Shown one piece after another: positions 17,666 through 25,610 of a stretch of 64,000 nt of DNA. The DNA lies in assembly GCA_019425015.1 (NCBI GenBank), contig JAHYYJ010000005.1, positions 104,353 through 168,352 of the forward strand, given 5' to 3'. Each line of letters opens with the position of its first letter. The first letter of the stretch is position 1. The notes under the pieces are model-generated. The model worked only from the letters and a program-made list of their open reading frames with translations, had not been told where the DNA came from and did no database searches. A program made the translations under genes and the position numbers. Source of the DNA: Collinsella sp. GTDB lineage: Bacteria > Actinomycetota > Coriobacteriia > Coriobacteriales > Coriobacteriaceae.

Positions 17666-18430
17666 ATGATAGGGATCGGGATCGATATCGGGTCTACGGC
17701 GGCTAAGGCTGCCGTGGTCGATGGGGAGGGTTCGGTGGCGTGGACGTGCGTGCAGCCAACCGGGTTTTCCTCGGTCGATGCTTCCGAGCGGCTGCGCGAG
17801 GCACTGGCGGCGGCTGGCTATGACGTGGCTGCCGACGACGTGCGCGTGATCGCGACCGGCTACGGCCGTGTCGCCGTGCCCTATGCGCACAAGGTCGTAA
17901 CCGAGATCACCTGCCACGGCACCGGTGCCGTGCGACTGTTTGGTGACCATGGTACCGTGATCGACGTGGGCGGCCAGGACACCAAAGTCATTCAGCTTAA
18001 AAGTGGCCGCGTGGCCAAGTTTGCCATGAACGACAAGTGCGCCGCCGGCACGGGGCGCTTTTTGGAGATCATGGCCGACCGCCTGGGCATTTCCCAGCAG
18101 CAGATGGCCGACCTGGCGCGTTCCGGCGAGCCTACCAAGATCAGCAGCATGTGCACGGTCTTTGCCGAAAGCGAGGTCATCAGCCTGATCGGTCGCGGTG
18201 AGCCGCGCGAGAACATCGCCCGTGGCGTGATCGACAGCGTCGTGTCGCGCGTGGCGACCATGGCCGGGCAGGCGGCGGGCGCCCCGTACTATCTGACCGG
18301 TGGTCTGTGCGAGAACGCTTACGTTGTGGAGCGGTTGGGCGAGCTACTGGGGTCGCCGGTGACCACCTCGCCCCAGGCTCGCTTTGCCGGAGCGATCGGC
18401 GCGGCTGTCCGCGCCGCCGCCTTGGCCTAG
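17666..18430 (+). CDS. 2-hydroxyacyl-CoA dehydratase activase (HgdC/BcrAD-like ATPase)
   Basis: A 254-aa ASKHA-fold ATPase that reduces its partner reductase in an ATP-dependent step. The phosphate-1 loop GIGIDIGSTAAKAAVVD, the DVGGQDTKVI loop and a GGLCENAYV adenosine segment are visible. C125 (NDKCAAGTGRF) and C163 (SMCTVFAESEV) match the two cysteines that hold a [4Fe-4S] cluster across the homodimer. Its place after two double-cubane reductases indicates it is their activator. Confidence 0.93.
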   Translation: MIGIGIDIGSTAAKAAVVDGEGSVAWTCVQPTGFSSVDASERLREALAAAGYDVAADDVRVIATGYGRVAVPYAHKVVTEITCHGTGAVRLFGDHGTVIDVGGQDTKVIQLKSGRVAKFAMNDKCAAGTGRFLEIMADRLGISQQQMADLARSGEPTKISSMCTVFAESEVISLIGRGEPRENIARGVIDSVVSRVATMAGQAAGAPYYLTGGLCENAYVVERLGELLGSPVTTSPQARFAGAIGAAVRAAALA

Positions 18431-18444
18431 GGGTGTACCGCGAC

Positions 18445-19662
18445 ATGCGCATCCTCAATATCACGGCACAAAAACCAGATAGCACCGGCAGCGGCACCTA
18501 CCTTGCCGCGCTTGTGCGCGAGCAGATCGAGACGGGGCATCGCGCCGCCGTGCTTTGCGGTGCGGCGCCGGGTGATACCCAAGGCGAGCTGGACCGGCGT
18601 GCTGCCGTGTTTGCCGTACCGTTCGAGTCGCCCGAGCTGCCGTTTCCGATCTGCGGTATGTCCGATGTCATGCCCTATCCCTCTACACGCTATCGTGACC
18701 TGACGCCCTCGATGCTCAAGGCATTTGAGCGGGCATTTGCTGCTGCAATCGATCGGGCGGTGGCTGAGTTTCGGCCCGATCTGGTGCTCTGCCATCACCT
18801 GTATCTGGTGACCGCATTGGCGCGCGAGTGCGTCCGGGGCGTGCCGGTTGTCGCCGTGTGCCATTCGACCGATCTGCGCCAGCTGCGTTCGCATGCGCTC
18901 GAGCGCGATCGCATCGTAAATGCGGTTCGTCGGCTCGATGCTGTCTTTGCGCTCCATGCTGAGCAGGCTGAGCAGATTGGCCTGGTGTGCGGCGTCGATG
19001 CCGATCGCATCCACGTGATTGGGACGGGCTACGACTATCGCGTCTTCTGCCGCGACGCAAGCGCGGCGAGGCGGCCGGGATCGCTTGTGTACGTGGGCAA
19101 GATTTGCTTTAAAAAGGGCGTCGAGTCGCTGGTTCGAGCCGTGTCATTGCCGATTGACCATGACGTCCGACCATCTGGCTTGGTACTTGTGGGCGGCCGC
19201 GGGGACGATGCCGAGTACGCGCGTATCGAGCGCTTGACCGCGGCCTCGGATGTGCCGGTGACGCTTGCGGGGCGCCTGGATAGCGATGAACTCGTGCGTG
19301 CCTACCGCAGTTCCGACGTCTTTGTGCTGCCTTCGTTTTACGAAGGTTTGCCGCTCGTGACGATCGAGGCCCTCGCGTGCGGCTGCAAAGTTGTGGCGAC
19401 CGATTTGCCCGGCGTTCGTCCCTGGATGGAGGCGATGCTTCCCGGTGCTCCCGTGACGTGGGTGGCGTCGCCGCGTATGACGGATGTCGACACGCCTGTG
19501 GCGGCCGACCTTCCGTTGTTTGAGCGCGCACTGGCAGATGCTATCGCGCAGGCGCTTGCGGCTCCGCCTTCGACGTTCGAGCCGTCGGCGGTCTCTTGGG
19601 AAGCGTGCCTGGGGCGTATACTTAAAGTCGTTGATTTGTTGGAAGGGGGTTCGTATGGCTAA
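18445..19662 (+). CDS. GT4 glycosyltransferase coupled to selD
   Basis: A 405-aa GT-B-fold glycosyltransferase. The C-terminal half carries the family-4 donor site: a KGVESLVRAV segment, then FYEGLPLVTIEALACG, whose E300 and E308 form the EX7E motif. The gene starts 14 bp after the activase and its last 8 bp overlap the start of selD, so the two are probably translationally coupled. A sugar transferase has no role in selenocysteine synthesis itself. In the known senABC selenoneine pathway, however, SenB is a selenosugar-forming glycosyltransferase encoded beside a SelD homologue. Whether this protein does the same is an inference; no SenA-like gene is in the window. Confidence 0.82.
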   Translation: MRILNITAQKPDSTGSGTYLAALVREQIETGHRAAVLCGAAPGDTQGELDRRAAVFAVPFESPELPFPICGMSDVMPYPSTRYRDLTPSMLKAFERAFAAAIDRAVAEFRPDLVLCHHLYLVTALARECVRGVPVVAVCHSTDLRQLRSHALERDRIVNAVRRLDAVFALHAEQAEQIGLVCGVDADRIHVIGTGYDYRVFCRDASAARRPGSLVYVGKICFKKGVESLVRAVSLPIDHDVRPSGLVLVGGRGDDAEYARIERLTAASDVPVTLAGRLDSDELVRAYRSSDVFVLPSFYEGLPLVTIEALACGCKVVATDLPGVRPWMEAMLPGAPVTWVASPRMTDVDTPVAADLPLFERALADAIAQALAAPPSTFEPSAVSWEACLGRILKVVDLLEGGSYG

Positions 19663-20704
19663 GGACACCATGAGGCTCACGTCCATGACGGCCGCGAGCG
19701 GTTGAGCCGCTAAGTTGGCCCCCGGAGCCCTCGCCCAGGTCCTGGGCGATTTACCCAATGTGCATAACGACAACTTGCTCGTGGGGTTCGATACCTCCGA
19801 CGATGCGAGCGTCTTCCGCGTAGGGGAGAACCTTGGCCTCGTGCAGTCCATCGACTTCTTCCCGCCGATGGTCGACGACCCGTTCCTGTTTGGCCAGATC
19901 GCCGCGGCCAACTCGCTGTCGGACATCTACGCCATGGGCGGGCGGCCGAGCCATGCCATGAACTTGCTGTGCATCCCGAGCTGCCTGGGCGTTGAGGTTG
20001 CCGGTCAGATTCTGGCGGGCGGCGCCGACAAGTGCGTCGAGGCGGGTTGCTCCATCGCGGGCGGTCACACCATCAACGACGACGAGCCCAAGTACGGCCT
20101 GTCCGTGAGTGGCTTTGTCACGCTCGACCGCATGCTTGCCAACAGCGGCGCGCGCGTGGGCGATGTTCTGCTGCTGACCAAGGCGATCGGCTCGGGCATT
20201 ATCACCACGGCCATTAAGGGCGAGCTTGTCGAGCAGGACGAGGCTGGTCCCATGTTTGACTCGATGCGCACCCTCAACGAGGCGCCGATTCGCCTGGCTG
20301 AGGGACTCGAGCTTCACGGCTGCACCGACATTACGGGCTTTGGTCTGATCGGGCACGCGTGCGAGATGGCCGAGGGCTCGGGCGTGCAGATTGAGCTTGC
20401 GTCGGGGGCGGTGCCGCTCTTTGACCAGGTGCTCGACATGGCGCGTCTGGGCATTATCCCCGCTGGCTCCTACCGCAACCAGGACTTCTTTGGCCCGCGC
20501 GTGACGGCCGACGAGGATCTTGAGCCAGGCATGTTGGATGCGCTGTACGATCCGCAGACATCGGGTGGCTTGCTTATTGCGGCGCCCGCGAGGGATGTGG
20601 ATGAGCTTGCGCGTCGCCTGGATGCCGAGGGGCGCGTTGCCGCCACAATCGGTCGCGTGTGCGAGCCGGTGCCGGGCGGTCCTGCCGTCCACGTTGTCCG
20701 CTAG
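19655..20704 (+). CDS. selD: Selenophosphate synthetase, itself a selenoprotein (UGA17 = Sec)
   Basis: A 349-aa enzyme that makes selenophosphate from selenide and ATP. The ATG at 19655 reads through an in-frame TGA at 19703-19705 (codon 17) in the context Ser-Gly-Sec-Ala-Ala-Lys, exactly where SelD proteins have the catalytic Cys/Sec before the essential Lys (K20 here). A bacterial SECIS-like hairpin follows at 19731-19748. The rest has the normal SelD segments (GFDTSDDASVF, a DPFLFGQIAAANSLSDIYAM block, GGHTINDDEPKYG, DITGFGLIGHA). A conventional gene caller will start it after the UGA or call it broken. It overlaps the GT4 gene by 8 bp. Confidence 0.96.
19731..19748 (+). promoter_or_regulatory. 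Bacterial SECIS element in selD
   Basis: Stem TCGCCCAG (19731-19738) with CTGGGCGA (19741-19748), closing a small loop that presents GGT/GGU. It begins 25 nt after the UGA, within the usual range. The GGUC apex resembles the SelB-binding loop of the E. coli fdhF SECIS. Confidence 0.75.
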
Positions 20705-20765
20705 CCCGCACGTTTATGTAACTGTTTACCGTTCTCTAGAACGGTTCTTTCGAAAGGAATTTGCT

Positions 20766-21392
20766 ATGTCTACCAAGATTGAAGTCAATGCCATGGGCGA
20801 TGCCTGCCCGCTGCCCGTCGTCAAGACGCTTAAGGCGCTCAAACAGCTCGATGGCGAGGGTGCCGTGGTGACCTCGGTCGATAACGAGACCGCCGTCAAG
20901 AACATCTCCAAGATGGCGCAGGAGAAGGGCTGCACGGCCTCGGTCGAGAAGGTTTCTGACGCCGAGTGGCACGTGACCGTGGCGACCTCTGGCGCCGTTG
21001 CCGTGGCCGATCCCGAGCAGGATGGCGCTGCCTTCTGTGATGCCAGCGCCGGCAAGGGCAAGCTCGTCATTTCCGTCTACACCGACTGCATGGGCCGCGG
21101 CGACGACGAGCTGGGCCACAAGCTCATGAAGGCCTTCATCTTTGCCGTGACGCAGCAGGAGGAGCTGCCCGCGACCATGCTGTTCTATAACGGCGGTGCC
21201 AAGCTCACCGTCGAGGGCTCTCCGGTGCTCGATGACCTGAAGGGCCTGGCCGAGCAGGGTGTCGAGATTCTCACCTGCGGTACCTGCCTGGACCACTTTG
21301 GTATTAAAGACCAGCTTGCGGTGGGCGAGGTCACCAACATGTACGTGATCGTGGAGAAGATGGAGCAGGCCGTGCGCGTCGTGCGCCCGTAG
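20766..21392 (+). CDS. yedF: Selenium-metabolism sulfurtransferase-like protein YedF
   Basis: A 208-aa cytosolic protein with an N-terminal TusA/SirA-like domain (DACPLPVVKTLKAL, Cys14 being the carrier cysteine) and a C-terminal DsrE-like domain ending in a TCGTCLDHFGI cysteine pair. This two-domain form is the YedF family found beside selD, where it probably carries or protects reactive selenium. It lies 61 bp after selD and 19 bp before the DUF3343 gene. Confidence 0.9.
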   Translation: MSTKIEVNAMGDACPLPVVKTLKALKQLDGEGAVVTSVDNETAVKNISKMAQEKGCTASVEKVSDAEWHVTVATSGAVAVADPEQDGAAFCDASAGKGKLVISVYTDCMGRGDDELGHKLMKAFIFAVTQQEELPATMLFYNGGAKLTVEGSPVLDDLKGLAEQGVEILTCGTCLDHFGIKDQLAVGEVTNMYVIVEKMEQAVRVVRP

Positions 21393-21411
21393 CGTATTGG
21401 TTGGAGTTGCC

Positions 21412-21663
21412 ATGAGGGAGAAGCGCCCGGCGCTTGTCATCACGTTTCCCACCACGGCGGCCGCCATGGGCTGCGAATCTCTGTGCATCGAGCGCGGTCT
21501 TCCCGGACGAACGATTCCCGTGCCCGGGGAGGTCGCTGCCGGCTGCGGTCTGGCGTGGAAGGCGTTGCCTGCCGATGAGGAACTGCTGCGCGGCGAGCTT
21601 GCCGCGGCGGGCGTTCCCACCGAGGGCTTTACCGTGATCGATATGTGGGAGGTCGTGCGATGA
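21412..21663 (+). CDS. DUF3343 protein, putative Se/S carrier
   Basis: An 83-aa small protein of the DUF3343 family. It shows an ITFPTTAAAMGCESLC start with two cysteines near residues 21 and 25, a PVPGEVAAGCGLAW segment with a third, and no signal peptide. Family members sit almost always beside selD/yedF or sulfur-transfer genes and are regarded as putative Se/S carriers. Its stop overlaps the start of the next gene (ATGA), a sign of tight coupling. Confidence 0.85.
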   Translation: MREKRPALVITFPTTAAAMGCESLCIERGLPGRTIPVPGEVAAGCGLAWKALPADEELLRGELAAAGVPTEGFTVIDMWEVVR

Positions 21664-22799
21664 TCTACCTTGATAACGCGGCGACGACTATGCACAAGCC
21701 GCAGGCGGTCATCGATGCCGTGACGCAGGCGATGTGCTCGCTCGGCAATGCCGGGCGCGGCGCCACGTCGGGCGCCCTCGATGCCGCTCGTACGATTCAC
21801 GGTTGCCGTGCCAAGCTCGCGCGCCTTTTGGGTTGCCCGAGAGCGGATCATGTGTGCTTTACGCTCAACTCTACGGCTGCGCTCAACACCGCCATCTGTG
21901 GCGTGGTGCGCCCCGGCGACCGCGTGGTCACAACGGTGCTCGAGCACAACTCCGTGCTGCGTCCGCTCAACCGCCTGGCGGCAGAGCAGGGCGTGACCGT
22001 TGAGCATGCGGGCTGCGACGCGAACGGCGTGCTCGACTACGACAAGCTCGAGCGGCTGGTCACGCCCGGTACGCGTGCTGTGGTGGTGACGCACGCCTCC
22101 AATGTGACTGGCAACGCGGTCGACATTGCGCGCGTGGCGGCCATGGCCAATGCTGCCGGCGCGCTCGTGATCGTCGACGCCTCGCAGTCTGCCGGCGCGA
22201 TGCATATCGATATGCAGGCCATGGGGCTCGACGTGGTGTGCTTTACTGGCCACAAGGGACTCATGGGTCCGCAGGGGACCGGCGGCCTGGCCGTGGCGGA
22301 GGGCATTGACGTGGCCCCCTGGGCCATGGGCGGTACGGGCGTGCACAGCTTCGATGCGCTGCAGCCGCAAGAGTGGCCCACGCGTCTTGAGGCGGGCACG
22401 CTCAACGGTCACGGTATCGCCGGCCTTTCCGCCGGCCTCGACGTTATCGAGGCCCAGGGCGGGGTAGAGGCGATTGCGGCACGCGAACGTGCGCTTGCCG
22501 AGCGCTTCCTCGCCGGCGTTCGCGACATTCCCGGCATTGCGCTCTACGGTGCGTTTGACCAGCCCGTGCGCTCGGCGATCGTTTCGCTTAACGTGGGCGA
22601 TATCGATTCGGCCGAGGTCTCGGACGCGCTCATGCAAGGGTGGGGGATTGCGACGCGCCCCGGCGCCCACTGCGCTCCGCTCATGCACCGCGCACTGGGG
22701 ACCGAGCGCCAGGGTGTCGTTCGCTTCTCGTTTGGGTATTTCAACACGGACGAGGAAGTCGACACCGCGATTGACGCTCTGCACGATTTAGCCTGCTAA
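21660..22799 (+). CDS. Cysteine desulfurase / selenocysteine lyase-type PLP enzyme
   Basis: A 379-aa class-V aminotransferase that would release S or Se from (seleno)cysteine as an enzyme-bound persulfide/selenide. The start IYLDNAATTMHKPQAV is diagnostic. The PLP lysine is K199 (FTGHKGLMGPQG) and the nucleophilic cysteine C338 (RPGAHCAPLMH), in the group-II CsdB/SufS style. It is the last gene of the selD-yedF-DUF3343 run, followed by a terminator. Context suggests a selenide supply role for SelD. Confidence 0.9.
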   Translation: MIYLDNAATTMHKPQAVIDAVTQAMCSLGNAGRGATSGALDAARTIHGCRAKLARLLGCPRADHVCFTLNSTAALNTAICGVVRPGDRVVTTVLEHNSVLRPLNRLAAEQGVTVEHAGCDANGVLDYDKLERLVTPGTRAVVVTHASNVTGNAVDIARVAAMANAAGALVIVDASQSAGAMHIDMQAMGLDVVCFTGHKGLMGPQGTGGLAVAEGIDVAPWAMGGTGVHSFDALQPQEWPTRLEAGTLNGHGIAGLSAGLDVIEAQGGVEAIAARERALAERFLAGVRDIPGIALYGAFDQPVRSAIVSLNVGDIDSAEVSDALMQGWGIATRPGAHCAPLMHRALGTERQGVVRFSFGYFNTDEEVDTAIDALHDLAC

Positions 22800-22813
22800 A
22801 GCGTATATACTTG

Positions 22814-22843
22814 CGGGACGGGTCTTTTGCCCGTCCCGTTTTG
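22814..22843 (+). terminator. Terminator after the selD operon
   Basis: Stem CGGGACGGG (22814-22822) with CCCGTCCCG (22830-22838), followed by TTTTG. Confidence 0.85.
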
Positions 22844-22865
22844 TTTCGACCCGAAAGGTGGTCCT

Positions 22866-24224
22866 ATGGCATCATCCGCCCCGCGCGGTCTGCGCTCCGA
22901 CCATGTCCTCACCGTCGGCATCGCCCTGTTCTCGATGCTCTTTGGCGCCGGCAACCTCATTATTCCGCCGCTGCTGGCGCTGCAGGCGGGCTCTGCCACG
23001 CCGCTCGCCATGCTCGGCTTTCTGATTGCCGCCATCGGCCTTCCCGTCATGGGCTTTATCGCCGTGGCACTTGCCGGAACGGCGCGCGAGCTTGCCGGTC
23101 GTGTGCACCCCAAGTTTGGCGAGTTTTTTGTCGCGGCGGTGTATCTGGCTATCGGTCCGTGTCTGGCCATTCCGCGTACGAGTTCCACGGCCTTCGAGAT
23201 GCTGGTGCCGCTGCTGCCCGAGGGTGTCTCGCTCGGCACGGCCCGCCTGGTGTTTGCCGTCGCCTTCTTTGCCGTCGCCTTTGTGCTCACGCTGCGCCCG
23301 GGTGTCATTACGCGCGTGCTCGGCCGCATTACGGGCCCCGCGCTCATCGCCCTTATCGTATTGGTCGTGGGCGCTGCCGTGGTCTCGCCGCTGGGTTCCG
23401 CTGCCGCGCCGCAGGCTCCTTACGATGCCGGTGCCGCCGTGCAGGGCTTTTTGACCGGCTATCAGACCATGGACCTGCTCGCGTCGCTCGCCTTTGGCAT
23501 CATCATCGCCGAGACCATCCACGAGCTGGGCGTTACCGACGACAAGCGCGTGGCCTTCGAGATTTCGCGCTCCGGCGTGATCGCTGGTGTGCTCATGGCC
23601 ATCATCTACTGCGGTCTGGCGCTTGCCGGCACGCAGCTGAGCACCGTGATGCCCGATGCCACCAACGGAGCCGCCATCCTCGCCCGCTCGGCCTCCATGC
23701 ACTTTGGCCTTGCCGGCACGGTCGTGGTCTTTGCGATCTTCTTCCTCGCCTGCATGAACGTATGCATCGGCCTCATCAGCTGCTGCTCGCGTTACTTCTG
23801 CGAGACGTATGTGGTCGAAGGGGGAGCAGAGGCTTCCGAGGAGGCCATGCGCCGTCCCTTTGCGATACTCGCCTTTGTGTTCGCGGCGTTTTCGTGCGTG
23901 CTCTCAAACGTGGGTCTCGACGTGATCCTCATGTTCTCGGTGCCCATGCTCAACGCCCTGTACCCTGTTGCAATTGTTCTGGTGCTTATGGGCCTAGTGC
24001 ACGGTTTTTGCGACGCGCATCCGCAGGTGTGGGTCTGGGTCGGCGGCGTTGTCGCGGTGCAGAGCGTGATCACCTCGATCCGCGACGCGTTCTTTGCAGG
24101 CGTGTGGCTGCCGTTCGATGCGCTGCCGCTGGCCGACATTGGAGCCGCATGGGCGCCGGTTGCCGTGGTGGCGTTTGTGATTGGCCTGCTCCACAGCCGG
24201 TTTGTCGCACATTCGAGGAGCTAG
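22866..24224 (+). CDS. brnQ: Branched-chain amino acid transporter
   Basis: A 452-aa membrane protein of the LIVCS family, importing Leu/Ile/Val with Na+ or H+. The first helix has LFSMLFGAGNLIIPPLLA, and an IGPCLAIPRTSSTAFEM segment follows, both hallmarks of BrnQ. About twelve hydrophobic segments are visible. It stands alone between the selD operon and the tRNA pair and has no evident link to selenium. Confidence 0.92.
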   Translation: MASSAPRGLRSDHVLTVGIALFSMLFGAGNLIIPPLLALQAGSATPLAMLGFLIAAIGLPVMGFIAVALAGTARELAGRVHPKFGEFFVAAVYLAIGPCLAIPRTSSTAFEMLVPLLPEGVSLGTARLVFAVAFFAVAFVLTLRPGVITRVLGRITGPALIALIVLVVGAAVVSPLGSAAAPQAPYDAGAAVQGFLTGYQTMDLLASLAFGIIIAETIHELGVTDDKRVAFEISRSGVIAGVLMAIIYCGLALAGTQLSTVMPDATNGAAILARSASMHFGLAGTVVVFAIFFLACMNVCIGLISCCSRYFCETYVVEGGAEASEEAMRRPFAILAFVFAAFSCVLSNVGLDVILMFSVPMLNALYPVAIVLVLMGLVHGFCDAHPQVWVWVGGVVAVQSVITSIRDAFFAGVWLPFDALPLADIGAAWAPVAVVAFVIGLLHSRFVAHSRS

Positions 24225-24235
24225 GGTATCGTCGC

Positions 24236-24264
24236 TTGCACAGGCGGGGAGTCTCCCCTATAAT
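24236..24264 (+). promoter_or_regulatory. Promoter of the tRNA-Pro/tRNA-Gly pair
   Basis: TTGCAC (24236-24241), a 17-nt spacer and a consensus TATAAT (24259-24264) lie about 50 bp before tRNA-Pro. Confidence 0.75.
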
Positions 24265-24315
24265 TTCCTTCGCTTTGGGACACGCAAGGTTTAGACCTTA
24301 GCTGCTCAACACCTT

Positions 24316-24392
24316 CGGGACGTGGCGCAGTTTGGTAGCGCGCCTGCTTTGGGAGCAGGATGTCGCAGGTTCAAATCCTGTCGTCCCGACCA
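24316..24392 (+). tRNA. tRNA-Pro (TGG)
   Basis: A 77-nt cloverleaf with 7-bp acceptor stem CGGGACG/CGTCCCG, anticodon loop CTTTGGG reading TGG, TTCAAATC T-loop and encoded CCA. Confidence 0.97.
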
Positions 24393-24398
24393 TATCTT

Positions 24399-24472
24399 GC
24401 GGGCGTAGTTCAATGGTAGAACCCCAGCCTTCCAAGCTGATGACGCGGGTTCGATTCCCGTCGCCCGCTCCA
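24399..24472 (+). tRNA. tRNA-Gly (TCC)
   Basis: A 74-nt cloverleaf with acceptor GCGGGCG/CGCCCGC, anticodon TCC in CTTCCAA, TTCGATTC T-loop and encoded CCA. It starts 6 nt after tRNA-Pro and is surely co-transcribed with it. Confidence 0.97.
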
Positions 24473-24482
24473 AGTAATTTGC

Positions 24483-24516
24483 AGGTCAGAGGTACGTTTA
24501 CTTCTGACCTGTTTTG
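24483..24516 (+). terminator. Terminator after the tRNA pair
   Basis: Stem AGGTCAGA (24483-24490) with TCTGACCT (24503-24510), then GTTTTGTTTT. Confidence 0.8.
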
Positions 24517-24588
24517 TTTTGACCGTCCGACGCGGGGCCTTTGCATTGGCAATGCTCGTCCCTGCTGATTAGGAAAGAAGTGACTGAC

Positions 24589-25425
24589 ATGGCAGATTTC
24601 AAGGCAGAATACCCCATCCCCGACTGCCTGGCGCCTGCCGCAATCGAGACCAAGACCGAGGCCGCCGGCGTTACCAAGGCCAGTCTGCCTGCCTCGAAGG
24701 CATTTTTGCTCGCCATGTTCGCCGGCGCGTTCATCGCCTTCGGCGGTCTGTTCTTCACGGTCTTTCTGAGCGATGCGTCCCTTGGCTGGGGCGCTCAGCG
24801 CTTTGTGGGCGGCCTGTGCTTTTGCCTGGGACTGGTGCTCGTGCTCATTTGCGGCGCGGAACTGTTTACCGGCAACTCGCTTATGGTCTGCGCGCTCAAG
24901 AGCAAAAAGATCACGCTCGTCCAGATGCTCAAGGCTTGGGTCGTTGTGTGGATCGGCAACTTTGCCGGCGCGCTGTTCGTTGTCTTTTTGGTTTACATGG
25001 CAGCTATTTATAAGCTCAACGGCGAGGCCGTTGCCAACACCATGGTGAGTGTCGCCGCCGGTAAGGTTTCGATTGACGCCGTCACCATCTTCTTCCGCGG
25101 CATTCTGTGCAACATCTTTGTGTGCCTGGCTGTATGGATCGGTACCGCCGGCAAGACCGTGGTCGATAAAGTCGTGGGTATTCTGCTGCCTATCGCCGCC
25201 TTTGTGTCATGCGGTTTTGAGCACTGCGTTGCCAACATGTACTTTTTGCCCATGGGTGCCGTGATGCACGCGTGCGGCTATGGAGCCGATGTCGCCGGCG
25301 CCGATGCCCTCAACGCCGCCGGGTTGGCGCTCAACCTTTCGGTCGCCACGCTGGGCAATATCGTAGGTGGCGCCCTGATCGTGGCGCTGGGCTACTGGTT
25401 TATCTACGCCAACAAAGAGTCCTAA
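24589..25425 (+). CDS. Formate/nitrite transporter family channel
   Basis: A 278-aa pentameric channel subunit of the FNT family with six hydrophobic helices. Seen are a GAFIAFGG segment in helix 1, LICGAELFTGNSLM after helix 2, and GFEHCVANMYF before helix 5. In an anaerobe with Mo and Sec machinery next door, formate is the likely substrate, but nitrite or hydrosulfide channels share the fold. AGGAAAG lies about 8 nt before the ATG. A hairpin repeat at 25446-25535 follows. Confidence 0.88.
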   Translation: MADFKAEYPIPDCLAPAAIETKTEAAGVTKASLPASKAFLLAMFAGAFIAFGGLFFTVFLSDASLGWGAQRFVGGLCFCLGLVLVLICGAELFTGNSLMVCALKSKKITLVQMLKAWVVVWIGNFAGALFVVFLVYMAAIYKLNGEAVANTMVSVAAGKVSIDAVTIFFRGILCNIFVCLAVWIGTAGKTVVDKVVGILLPIAAFVSCGFEHCVANMYFLPMGAVMHACGYGADVAGADALNAAGLALNLSVATLGNIVGGALIVALGYWFIYANKES

Positions 25426-25445
25426 AGGACCCAACCCATAACCGA

Positions 25446-25535
25446 CCAAAAAGGGACAGGTTTATTTTGGCAGGTTTTGGACGAGGCGCTTCGCCGTCTT
25501 GTCGCGAGCTGCCATAATGGACCTGTCCCTTTTGT
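25446..25535. repeat. Large GGGAC/GTCCC hairpin repeat
   Basis: Imperfect arms 25446-25473 and 25508-25533 (AAAGGGACAGGT...TGGCAG with CTGCC...ACCTGTCCCTTT) enclose a small GGCGCTTCGCC hairpin, then TTTTGT. It probably ends the channel transcript and belongs to the window's GGGAC/GTCCC hairpin class. Confidence 0.65.
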
Positions 25536-25610
25536 ATTCGCGTCGTCACATTTTGGCCGATGACGACCAAGGGGGGCCTGCTTTTTATTGATTATGTCGA
25601 AGGGCTTTCC

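Noticed and set aside
19703..19705. selD as a pseudogene because of the in-frame TGA
   Set aside because: The TGA is exactly at the catalytic Sec/Cys column, is followed by a SECIS hairpin, and the complete Sec machinery is next door.
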